A stretch of DNA of 10,323 nucleotides from Desulfobacteraceae bacterium (lineage in GTDB: Bacteria; Desulfobacterota; Desulfobacteria; Desulfobacterales; Desulfosalsimonadaceae): positions 1 through 10,323 of the forward strand of contig SLGU01000312.1 of NCBI GenBank assembly GCA_007136525.1, given 5' to 3'. The notes under the pieces are model-generated. The model ran no database searches and was not told where the DNA came from. It saw nothing but the letters and a program-made list of their open reading frames with translations. Positions 1 to 5,931 of the stretch are shown here, piece by piece. Position 1 is the stretch's first letter, and every line of letters starts with the position of its first letter. The position numbers were made by a program, and so were the translations under genes.

Positions 1-91
1 CATCCCGTTCGATATCCGTACCGTCGCTGTTTACCTCTATTTCATTTTCAGAGGTATCCGGTACTCTTTTGACGCAAACCAAAATTTCCAT
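1..91 (-). CDS. etfB: Electron transfer flavoprotein beta subunit, N-terminal fragment (runs off the window)
   Basis: Only the first 30 codons are present. The translation begins MEILVCVKRVPDTSENEIEV, the typical first beta strand and loop of EtfB/FixA proteins (the 'ilVcvKrVPDt' signature). EtfB binds AMP or FAD and, with EtfA, carries electrons from acyl-CoA dehydrogenases to a quinone reductase. Two in-frame ATGs lie at 97 and 91. A GGGGAGG Shine-Dalgarno (98-104) touches the first but sits 6 nt from the second, so the ATG at 91 is the likely start. The gene follows the membrane Fe-S/CCG oxidoreductase gene on the same strand with an 82-bp gap, and etfA would be expected just outside the window. 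Family recognition is good despite the short length. Confidence 0.85.
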   Translation of the reverse strand, partial: MEILVCVKRVPDTSENEIEVNSDGTDIERD

Positions 92-127
92 GTTCATCCT
101 CCCCAAAAAGTTGATTACAATGATGAC

Positions 128-166
128 GGGAAGCCGAAAGGCCGGCAACGCGGCTACCGGCTTCCC
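128..166 (-). repeat. Intercistronic stem-loop between the oxidoreductase gene and etfB
   Basis: GGGAAGCCG (128-136) and CGGCTTCCC (158-166) are perfect 9-bp inverted arms around a 21-nt GC-rich loop that can form further short pairs. The element lies in the 82-bp gap, 8 nt past the oxidoreductase stop codon in the direction of transcription. No T-run follows it, so it is unlikely to be a full intrinsic terminator. An mRNA processing or stability hairpin that sets the ratio of membrane protein to ETF is more likely. The structure is seen directly; the role is inferred. Confidence 0.6.
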
Positions 167-173
167 ATTAAGT

Positions 174-2198
174 CTATCCTTTTTTGATCTGGCGCGCGAT
201 GAGCTCCGACAGGTCGATGGCTTCCATCTGGCCTTCGAGACCGGCAACCTTGATGGCATCTTCCATGTTGACCAGGCAGAACGGACAGCCGGTCACAATA
301 ACGTCGGCACCGGCTTCCTTGGCCATTTCCACCCTGAGCACGCCCATGCGCTGTTCTTCCTCGGGCTCGTAAAACAGCATCAGTCCGCCGCCGCCGCAGC
401 AGAAAGAGCGGTCTTTGCATTTTGTCATGTCGACCCGCTTCATTCCGGGTATGGCATCCATTACCGCCCGCGGTGCATCGTATATTTCATTGTGCCGGCC
501 GAGATAGCAGGGATCATGGAAAGTATAGAGCTTGCCTTTTTCAGTGTCGTCGAGGGGGTTGAAGGCAATGTTCTTTTCATTGATATTCCTCAGCACGAAT
601 TCACTGATGTGCTCCACAGGCGGCAAGCCTTTATAGTCTTTCTTCAGGGCGTTCAGTGCATGGGGATCAGAGGTGACGATGGTCTTGGGGCCGCTTTCGA
701 GGATCATATCGGTATTGTGGTCCCTGAGTTCCAGGAACAGCATCTCTTCCCCGAAGCGGCGGACATCGTGTCCGCTGTCCTTTTCGTTTTTGCCGAGGAT
801 GCCCGTATCGGCGCCTGCCGCGGAGAGCACCGTGGCCGTGGCGCGTGCAAGCTCTGCCATGCGGTCGTCATAGGAGGTGATGCTGTCGACAAAGTACAGG
901 GTTTCCGCGGTGTCGCCGCCGGAAAGGTCTTTTACTTTTACATCTTCCGGGAGATCCTTGGTCCACTCGGCCCGTTTTTTCTCCATCTTTCCCCAGGGAT
1001 TGCCGCGCTTGCCCAGTGCGTTCAAGGGCTTCTGAAGGGACTGGGGAACCAGCCCGTCATCGACCATGCCACGGCGAAGATCGACGATTTTATCGATATA
1101 TTCGATGGTGACAGGGCATTCCTCTTCGCAGGCGCCGCAGGTGGTGCAGGACCATATTTCATCTTCCTCGTAAATGTCACCGATGAGCGCTTCGTTTTTG
1201 ATGAAATGGCCTTTGAGCGGATAATGGGAGAAGGCGTAATCCCTTCCCTTGATGGAAATAAAGCGCGGGGAGAGCGGGCGCCCCACGGCATTGGCCGGGC
1301 AGTGATCGCTGCAGCGGCCGCAGTCCGCACAGGAATAGAAATCAAGGATGTGTTTCCAGGTGAAATCTTCAAATTTCTTAACGCCAAAGGACTCCAAGTC
1401 GGCTACTTTTTCGTCTTCAACACCCCACTGAACCGGTTTGACGGCCCCCTTGTCGAGTTTTTTGAGAAAGACGGTCGCCGGCCCGGTGATCATGTGGAAC
1501 AACCGGTCAAGGGGGAGGAGCACGATAAAAACAAAAATGCTGATCAGCAGGATAAAATAAACCAGCGTGTTGAGGGTGCCTGCCGCGGCAGCGGAAAGCC
1601 CCCCCAGGATGATGGAAGCAAACCATGTGCCGGTCAGGGGCGCTATAAACCGGTAGCTCTCACCCGCGGCCTGGGCGGTGACGGCGGCGCTGCCCAGGAA
1701 AATCATATCCAGGAGCGCGATTGCCCCCAGTAAGGATATCAGTAAAAGCGCCCATGGCCTTGATCTGTCCTTACCGAATTTTTCGGGGACGTCATAGCGG
1801 GACGGCTTCAGGTGTCCCCTGCGGACGGCTGCAAATATGCAGGCAGCCAGCAGCACCGTAAGGGCGATGTCTGAAATGATCGCATAGCCCGCACCGATGG
1901 TCGTATCAAGAGCAGGCATCTGAAGGCCGGTGAAGCCGGCATATATCAGCATCAGGACATGGATGGACAACACGGCCAAGCTTAAAATGATGGATATATG
2001 GGTGTAGCCGATATCTGCGTAACCCGGCCGTGGCATCCGGTGGTGCGGGAAGTGGTAAAGGGCGAACAGGCGCTCGCCGATCCGGTCCAATGGTGGGCCT
2101 TGTGCTGCCCTGAACAGCGGTGCCATGCGCATGGCGAGCACGTACGTAAATGCCCCCACGCCTGCCGCTACAATGATCAACGCCAGGATTGCTTTCAT
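174..2198 (-). CDS. Membrane Fe-S/CCG oxidoreductase, ETF:(mena)quinone oxidoreductase type (EMO/EtfD, DUF224)
   Basis: This 674-residue integral membrane protein probably takes electrons from reduced EtfAB and passes them to menaquinone. The N-terminal ~240 residues hold about six hydrophobic helices (near 2-22, 68-90, 102-125, 148-172, 187-205, 208-231) of NarI-like type; H67, H80 and H235 are candidate heme b ligands. Two 4Fe-4S motifs follow (C290/C293/C296/C300 and C351/C354/C357/C361). Two CCG domains come next. The second is intact (C564, C594, CCG at 600-602, C638/C641). The first keeps the fold signature but has lost its cysteines (D438, DSG at 474-476, DPHA at 511-514). The ATG at 2198 has AAGGGAG at 2211-2217, 12 nt upstream, a slightly long spacing. 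Immediate linkage to etfB supports the EMO assignment over HdrD, GlcF or LldE relatives. The quinone type is not readable from sequence. Confidence 0.88.
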   Translation of the reverse strand: MKAILALIIVAAGVGAFTYVLAMRMAPLFRAAQGPPLDRIGERLFALYHFPHHRMPRPGYADIGYTHISIILSLAVLSIHVLMLIYAGFTGLQMPALDTTIGAGYAIISDIALTVLLAACIFAAVRRGHLKPSRYDVPEKFGKDRSRPWALLLISLLGAIALLDMIFLGSAAVTAQAAGESYRFIAPLTGTWFASIILGGLSAAAAGTLNTLVYFILLISIFVFIVLLPLDRLFHMITGPATVFLKKLDKGAVKPVQWGVEDEKVADLESFGVKKFEDFTWKHILDFYSCADCGRCSDHCPANAVGRPLSPRFISIKGRDYAFSHYPLKGHFIKNEALIGDIYEEDEIWSCTTCGACEEECPVTIEYIDKIVDLRRGMVDDGLVPQSLQKPLNALGKRGNPWGKMEKKRAEWTKDLPEDVKVKDLSGGDTAETLYFVDSITSYDDRMAELARATATVLSAAGADTGILGKNEKDSGHDVRRFGEEMLFLELRDHNTDMILESGPKTIVTSDPHALNALKKDYKGLPPVEHISEFVLRNINEKNIAFNPLDDTEKGKLYTFHDPCYLGRHNEIYDAPRAVMDAIPGMKRVDMTKCKDRSFCCGGGGLMLFYEPEEEQRMGVLRVEMAKEAGADVIVTGCPFCLVNMEDAIKVAGLEGQMEAIDLSELIARQIKKG

Positions 2199-2237
2199 AG
2201 GTTCAAATGTCTCCCTTCATTAAATTGTATAGATAAA

Positions 2238-2251
2238 GATTGAAATCAATC
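2238..2251. repeat. Short perfect palindrome in the oxidoreductase leader
   Basis: GATTGA (2238-2243) and TCAATC (2246-2251) are perfect inverted arms around AA. A 2-nt loop makes a poor RNA hairpin, so a protein-binding half-site pair is the more natural reading. It lies 40 bp upstream of the oxidoreductase start codon. No known regulator motif is recognised, and chance occurrence in AT-rich DNA is possible. Confidence 0.3.
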
Positions 2252-2348
2252 ATACAAACTTTTTTTGAACATACCGCTTTTATTGCTGATCCAGGCGAAA
2301 AAACAAGGGCTGTGCAACTGGCTTCCGCCGGGCCGGGGCAGAAAAGCG

Positions 2349-2365
2349 ATCCGGGAAAACCGGAT
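2349..2365 (-). repeat. Stem-loop at the 5' end of the EMO-etf transcript leader
   Basis: ATCCGG (2349-2354) and CCGGAT (2360-2365) form a perfect 6-bp stem around a 5-nt loop. The stem directly adjoins the FadR-like operator and would lie about 10-27 nt into the predicted transcript. A 5'-end stabilising hairpin is plausible. No T-run follows it on either strand, so it does not look like a terminator. Confidence 0.4.
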
Positions 2366-2382
2366 GAATGAGTATTCACTCA
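2365..2382. promoter_or_regulatory. FadR-like (TetR-family) operator
   Basis: Read on the minus strand, the site is TGAGTGAATACTCATTCA. The operator of the Bacillus subtilis fatty-acid repressor FadR (YsiA), as I recall it, is TGAATGAMTANTCATTCA, so this differs at one defined position (the fourth base). On the plus strand the site also contains perfect 7-bp arms AATGAGT/ACTCATT around ATTC (2367-2384). It immediately abuts the -10 box at 2383-2388 and would cover the transcription start, so a bound repressor would block initiation. In B. subtilis FadR is released by long-chain acyl-CoA and controls etfB-etfA among other beta-oxidation genes, matching the function of the genes downstream here. 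The repressor gene itself is not in the window. Confidence 0.7.
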
Positions 2383-2410
2383 TTTATCAAAAATATCGCC
2401 GTTCTGTCAA
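2383..2410 (-). promoter_or_regulatory. Sigma-70-type promoter for the oxidoreductase-etf unit
   Basis: On the minus strand a perfect TTGACA (-35, 2405-2410) is separated by 16 nt from GATAAA (-10, 2383-2388), which matches four of six consensus bases. Transcription would begin near 2376, inside the FadR-like operator, and run about 178 nt to the ATG at 2198. A weak -10 with a strong -35 is typical of regulated promoters. Confidence 0.6.
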
Positions 2411-2466
2411 GGATGTTTTATATTATAAAGGGTTCATCAATTTTGAGATAGCTTCTAAGAAACTGC

Positions 2467-2475
2467 TGGTATAGG
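2467..2475 (+). promoter_or_regulatory. Possible extended -10 promoter for rubredoxin
   Basis: TGGTATAGG reads as a TG extension one base before a TATAGG hexamer. Transcription would start near 2482, giving a leader of about 45 nt before the rubredoxin ATG. There is no good -35 hexamer at normal spacing, so this is tentative. Confidence 0.3.
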
Positions 2476-2526
2476 ATTGCCCTGTTTCAAGATCAACCAT
2501 TTCAATCCAAATAGGGAGGTTCTCAG

Positions 2527-2691
2527 ATGTCCAAATGGCGATGTGTTCCGTGCGATTATGTGTATTACCCGGCCGAAGGCGATGCCGAGGGCGGCATTGC
2601 CCCCGGGACGTCCTTTGAAAACCTGCCCGACCACTGGTCATGCCCTGTTTGCGGCGCGGGAAAGGAAGCGTTCGAGGAGATTGACGAATAG
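2527..2691 (+). CDS. Rubredoxin
   Basis: This is a 54-residue protein starting MSKWRC. It carries the two CxxC knuckles of rubredoxin, C6-V-P-C9 and C39-P-V-C42-G, which bind a single iron. Y11, Y13, F30 and W37 supply the usual aromatic core, and a P-x-G-T-x-F-E-N-L-P-x-x-W segment precedes the second knuckle. The length is that of classical small rubredoxins. It is a cytoplasmic one-electron carrier serving partners such as superoxide reductase, rubredoxin:oxygen oxidoreductase or, in some cases, ETF-linked enzymes. The start is supported by GGGAGG at 2514-2519, 7 nt upstream. It is transcribed divergently from the oxidoreductase-etf unit and ends 7 bp before the convergent GTPase gene. No clear terminator is visible after it. 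Confidence 0.95.
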   Translation: MSKWRCVPCDYVYYPAEGDAEGGIAPGTSFENLPDHWSCPVCGAGKEAFEEIDE

Positions 2692-2698
2692 CCGGCTT

Positions 2699-4132
2699 TC
2701 AGGACGCTGCCGGCCGTTGTCCGGTAGCGGAGATGTCCTGCAGAATGCCTGTAAGCATCTCCCGGAACGATGCGGATGAATTTTTGATCACACTGTCATC
2801 CGTCTTCCGGAGGGCCTTGAAAAATTCCCGGCTTTTTTTCCGTTGTGCTTCCTGCCAGGCGCTGCTCAGGTGCGCGCTGATGTCGATCCCCCCGAACATC
2901 GCTGCATGGGGCGTATCCCTGCGGCTGTGGGCCCAGTTGATGACGTGGGCGAAATAGAGAAGGCAACGGTCGGTCAGGACAAAGAGCAATTGGTCGTTTT
3001 CAGGCGGGCCGACGCGTATGTTCACCCCGCCAAGGCGGAGCCCCTTGATCCGGGCTGCGGCCATTTTTTTCACGCCGGCAGCGGCCGACCCCGCGCCGAT
3101 ACCCGCCCCTATCGCCGTAAATACGCCGAAGGTAAGCCCGCCCAGGGCCAGATCCACGGTTGATCCGATGCCTGCTCCGATGCCCGCCCCGGCAATGGCC
3201 ATTTGCTTTTGCGTCAGACCCAGCACCTGCCATGTCTTACTGTCGAAAAGGTCATGTCTGAGGATCGATTGCGGCGGGAGTTCGTAGGAGAAGATGTTGT
3301 GTTTGAATCGTTTTTTTATAAGCTGGTGGGCCTCTTTTTCAAAGTCCGCGATCCGGTTTCGGTAGGCTTGGAGAAGATCTTCGCGGAACGTGTCGATTCG
3401 CGTTTCGTCCTTGCAGACTTTTTCGATATGGAATGCCGCTGCTTTCCGGATCAGCGCTTCAATGACGGCCGATGTTTCCTCAAGGCGCCGGTGCCAGTCC
3501 GCTTTGAAGGATGAAATCGTTTCCTCCAGGGCCGGCTGCCAGTCCGGATCAATGTGCTTCAGGCTTTCCAGCAGGTCGATACGCTGGGCAAAACTGGCCC
3601 TGTGGGCATCAAAGCGGCGGATGATGTTGAAATGCTTCCGGGCCTCGTTTTTCCACGTCTCGATATTGTCAACCGCGTTTTTTTCCTTTGAATTGATGAC
3701 GATCATGCGGGGAAGGCCGGTTTTTCGGAGAATTTCCATTTCAAGGGAATCGATTCGCCTTACCGGGCGGGACCCGTCCACCACGAAAATAATCCCCGCG
3801 CCGTCTGCCAGGGGGGAAAACAGCGCGCACTCATCGGCAAAGTCTTCCTCTCCCCGGTGGGTCCGGATAAATTCGGAGATCATCCGGTCATCGGGGCCTG
3901 TGTAGGCCTCGATCCATTCCAGCGTCCGGCGGGGGTTCTGAAATCCGGGAGTGTCAACGAAACGGATGACGGTGCGGCCGTCTATGCGGACGGGGTGCTC
4001 CCGGCATTCACGCGTTTCACCCGGCGTGGGGCTTATCTTGACGCTGTCGTCCTCGGCCAGGGTCGATACAACCGACGATTTCCCCTCGTTGGGATGGCCG
4101 AGTACGGCAAACAGGGGCGGTTTTTCAGTCAA
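2699..4132 (-). CDS. DUF3482-type GTPase with glycine-zipper membrane segment
   Basis: A TRAFAC-class GTPase. Numbered from the upstream TTG at 4147 (482 residues), it has a P-loop G17-H-P-N-E-G-K-S24, a switch I threonine region near 41-45, D65-T-P-G68 (G3), and N152-S-K-E155 where NKxD is expected (G4). After the G domain come charged helices (about 210-290) and then an Ala/Gly-rich hydrophobic stretch (316-358) with repeated GxGxGxG spacing, suggesting a glycine-zipper hairpin that inserts in or oligomerises at the membrane. I place the start at the TTG at 4132 (leucine 6 of the longer frame, 477 residues). It has GGAGG 8 nt upstream, whereas the TTG at 4147 has no ribosome site. The gene then overlaps the preceding stop in TTGACTGA (8 nt). 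The architecture and the DUF2868-like partner match the DUF3482 family, whose function is unknown. Confidence 0.8.
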   Translation of the reverse strand: MTEKPPLFAVLGHPNEGKSSVVSTLAEDDSVKISPTPGETRECREHPVRIDGRTVIRFVDTPGFQNPRRTLEWIEAYTGPDDRMISEFIRTHRGEEDFADECALFSPLADGAGIIFVVDGSRPVRRIDSLEMEILRKTGLPRMIVINSKEKNAVDNIETWKNEARKHFNIIRRFDAHRASFAQRIDLLESLKHIDPDWQPALEETISSFKADWHRRLEETSAVIEALIRKAAAFHIEKVCKDETRIDTFREDLLQAYRNRIADFEKEAHQLIKKRFKHNIFSYELPPQSILRHDLFDSKTWQVLGLTQKQMAIAGAGIGAGIGSTVDLALGGLTFGVFTAIGAGIGAGSAAAGVKKMAAARIKGLRLGGVNIRVGPPENDQLLFVLTDRCLLYFAHVINWAHSRRDTPHAAMFGGIDISAHLSSAWQEAQRKKSREFFKALRKTDDSVIKNSSASFREMLTGILQDISATGQRPAAS

Positions 4133-5723
4133 CGGGTTGGCCTCCAATGGATTCGGTTCGCATATAGGGGTCTTTCAGGAGGGCGACGGCCTGCGACCAG
4201 ATTTTCCGGTCCATCTCCGAGGGCGGTCCGGGGATCCTGTCAGCGCCGGGTTGACCGAGCAGCGCGATGACCATCCCCGCCGTTCCCCCGGCGGCGGATC
4301 GCAGCGCCTTGATCCACGCCATGTTTTCCCTGATGGGGGGCTGCCACGCTTCCTGGATCACAACGATACGGGTCGAGGAACTGTCTGCGCCTTTTTCCAG
4401 AAGCGCCTGCCGGAGCATCCGTGCGTCTGAGGCGGCATCCATTTCCGAGGGGATAACGGCTGCCGGGTGCATGCCGAGTGAGGCGCCCAGGTATTGATCC
4501 AGCCATGCCCTGTTGACCTGATCATGGATTTCCTCCGGTACCACCACGATTGCCGGTGTTTCCCCGGCTCCCTTTTTCCCGGCGCCCGTTTCTGCGACCG
4601 GGTCGGACAGGCTGGCGGCTGAATTCATCCGGTACGGGGTGCTTTTCGTCTCGATTCGCGGGGTCTTCATCCGCGTGACCAGGCGGTCGCAGGTCCCGTG
4701 ATTGAAAGTGATGGCGGAAAGCGCCCGGCGCTTCAGAATATATCCAGCTGCGGCAAGCAGCAGTCTCGGTAGAAACCCGTAAAACAGAACCGCCAGAAAG
4801 ATAAACGGCCACCATGAGACCAGGTCGCCGGTTGCCAGGTGAAAAATGCCGTCTTTCAATATCATCTTCGAACCGGCGATCTGTTCGAGCATCGGATGGG
4901 CAAGGGGGGGTGAAAACAGCCATGACCATGGCAAGGCTGCCACCTCAACGAAGCGCAGTATCGATTCCGGCGCAACCTTAAGGGTGGTTTGCCAGCCAAA
5001 GGCAAGATCGGTAATGGTGATTTTTAAGAAAAAGGCGCCCAGAATACCGGCATTATAAAAAAGGCCGAACAACTGGGCCAGGAGAAATACCGGCCAGAAA
5101 AAAACAGACCCGTATATGGTTTTTGTTTTTCCCAGCAGTGCAAAGATTTCCCGGAACCGGTTCGACCTGTCCGCGTCCATCCGTTTTCCGGCAAAACGGC
5201 CGATTTTCCGGAGCAGGACGCTAAAAAGGGCCGTCAGCAGGGGGTAGACCAGTTTAAACGACCCCGTCAGCTTCATTCGATGGGCTGTTGCGGACAAAAA
5301 CAGGGCAATCAGCAGCAGTGCCTGGGGAACCAGAAGCACCCACAGGCAGGTGAACACGTTGACCGGTTCACGTCCCGAATAAGACAGGAGCCCCATGGTC
5401 ACGCCCGCGCCCAGGAGCAGCGCCAAACCGGCGACGAGAAACCGGATGGTGCGCATGGCTTCGGAATATGCGTCGCCGGGAAGCAGGGTTGCAGCCCCGG
5501 CGTTCCTTTTCTCTATTGCCCGCCGCGCTTCCAGCCAGTGCCGTACGAGTTGTCTGCGAAACGCCGGGGTGTCTTTCCATGTGTCCCTGCCGGGGAAAGA
5601 GCGGTATGCATTCCGGTCAAACGCCAAATCATCCGTTTCTGTTGCGTCGGCCGTTTCCCCGAATTTTTTCCCGAGGAAATATTCCAGGTCGATGAGGTCC
5701 TTTATTCGCCAGTTATTTCTCAA
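4125..5723 (-). CDS. DUF2868-type multi-pass membrane protein, partner of the GTPase
   Basis: A 532-residue protein. The N-terminal ~90 residues are soluble and include an MRNNWRIKDLIDLEYFL start typical of DUF2868 proteins. Hydrophobic segments lie near 93-114, 124-146, 203-234 and 303-330. The last ~190 residues are soluble and alpha/beta in pattern, with hydrophobic strands near 391-396, 452-457 and 483-490. They contain no Walker A motif, so this domain does not look able to bind nucleotide by a P-loop. The start is a TTG at 5723 with AAGGA at 5734-5738, 10 nt upstream. The stop codon overlaps the start of the downstream GTPase gene, so the two are translated from one message. DUF2868 and DUF3482 proteins are known neighbours in proteobacterial genomes. 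The biochemical role is unknown; a GTPase-controlled membrane complex is the natural inference. Confidence 0.78.
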   Translation of the reverse strand: MRNNWRIKDLIDLEYFLGKKFGETADATETDDLAFDRNAYRSFPGRDTWKDTPAFRRQLVRHWLEARRAIEKRNAGAATLLPGDAYSEAMRTIRFLVAGLALLLGAGVTMGLLSYSGREPVNVFTCLWVLLVPQALLLIALFLSATAHRMKLTGSFKLVYPLLTALFSVLLRKIGRFAGKRMDADRSNRFREIFALLGKTKTIYGSVFFWPVFLLAQLFGLFYNAGILGAFFLKITITDLAFGWQTTLKVAPESILRFVEVAALPWSWLFSPPLAHPMLEQIAGSKMILKDGIFHLATGDLVSWWPFIFLAVLFYGFLPRLLLAAAGYILKRRALSAITFNHGTCDRLVTRMKTPRIETKSTPYRMNSAASLSDPVAETGAGKKGAGETPAIVVVPEEIHDQVNRAWLDQYLGASLGMHPAAVIPSEMDAASDARMLRQALLEKGADSSSTRIVVIQEAWQPPIRENMAWIKALRSAAGGTAGMVIALLGQPGADRIPGPPSEMDRKIWSQAVALLKDPYMRTESIGGQPVD

Positions 5724-5931
5724 AATCGTGCTTTCCTTCTTGATAAAAACGGAAAACTGTCTTATTGTTCAGATGGTTCTGCATGCCGGCGTCCGGATTC
5801 GATTTTTTTCATGAATCACTATCCTGTCCATAAGCCGGCAAGGCCGAAAAGAAACTGAAATCGCCAGCGGATTCATGTTGAGGCGATCTTTAACTTTATT
5901 TTATAGCAAAAACGGATATAATTAAAAAGCC
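5724..5931. other. Divergent intergenic region between the DUF2868 gene and the PHP gene
   Basis: A 208-bp spacer that should carry promoters for both flanking genes. A possible plus-strand -10 is given separately. On the minus strand TATAAA appears within CTATAAAAT near 5902, without a good -35. Inverted repeats ATCGCC (5860-5865)/GGCGAT (5882-5887) and CATGAATC (5810-5817)/GATTCATG (5870-5877) are present, with no assigned role. A 16-codon minus-strand frame (5762-5812) preceded by AGGA could be a leader peptide but is not supported further. Confidence 0.4.
5917..5922 (+). promoter_or_regulatory. Candidate -10 box for the PHP gene, implying a near-leaderless mRNA
   Basis: A perfect TATAAT ends 9 nt before the ATG at 5932. 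If used, transcription would start about three bases before the start codon. The best -35 at normal spacing, TTTATT (5895-5900, 16-nt spacer), matches only three of six positions. A chance hit in AT-rich DNA is therefore possible. Confidence 0.35.

Larger units (their letters stand above)
2199..2526. promoter_or_regulatory. Divergent intergenic control region between the EMO-etf unit and rubredoxin
   Basis: This 328-bp AT-rich stretch has no convincing gene. Its contents, given separately, are a minus-strand promoter (2383-2410), a FadR-like operator (2365-2382), a 6-bp stem-loop (2349-2365), a second short palindrome (2238-2251) and a possible plus-strand extended -10 (2467-2475). The minus-strand transcript would carry a leader of roughly 175 nt before the oxidoreductase start. 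Part of that leader is GC-rich (2322-2340). Open frames crossing the region have no ribosome site and no recognisable protein. Confidence 0.6.

Noticed and set aside
69..1733. A 554-codon open frame on the plus strand opposite the oxidoreductase gene
   Set aside because: It has no ribosome site and its product has no recognisable domain. It is an antisense shadow of a gene whose minus-strand product has unmistakable Fe-S and CCG motifs.
2422..2427. A perfect minus-strand TATAAT in the divergent region
   Set aside because: There is no acceptable -35 at 16-18 bp upstream. The TTGACA/GATAAA pair nearby, with the operator attached, is the better promoter.
2265..2474. A 69-codon plus-strand frame within the divergent control region
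   Set aside because: It starts in a T-run without a ribosome site, crosses the promoter and operator, and resembles no known protein.
2691..2735. GCCGGC repeats and GC-rich inverted sequences at the rubredoxin/GTPase convergence, considered as a bidirectional terminator
   Set aside because: No T-run lies on either side, and most of the sequence is inside the GTPase coding region.
2477..2779. A 100-codon plus-strand frame overlapping rubredoxin
   Set aside because: It is in a different frame from the rubredoxin gene, which has a good ribosome site and both CxxC motifs.
5762..5812. A 16-codon minus-strand frame (MKKIESGRRHAEPSEQ) preceded by AGGA, upstream of the DUF2868 gene
   Set aside because: It is too short to support without conservation and shows no attenuator structure or run of regulatory codons. 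It is mentioned only as a possible leader peptide.
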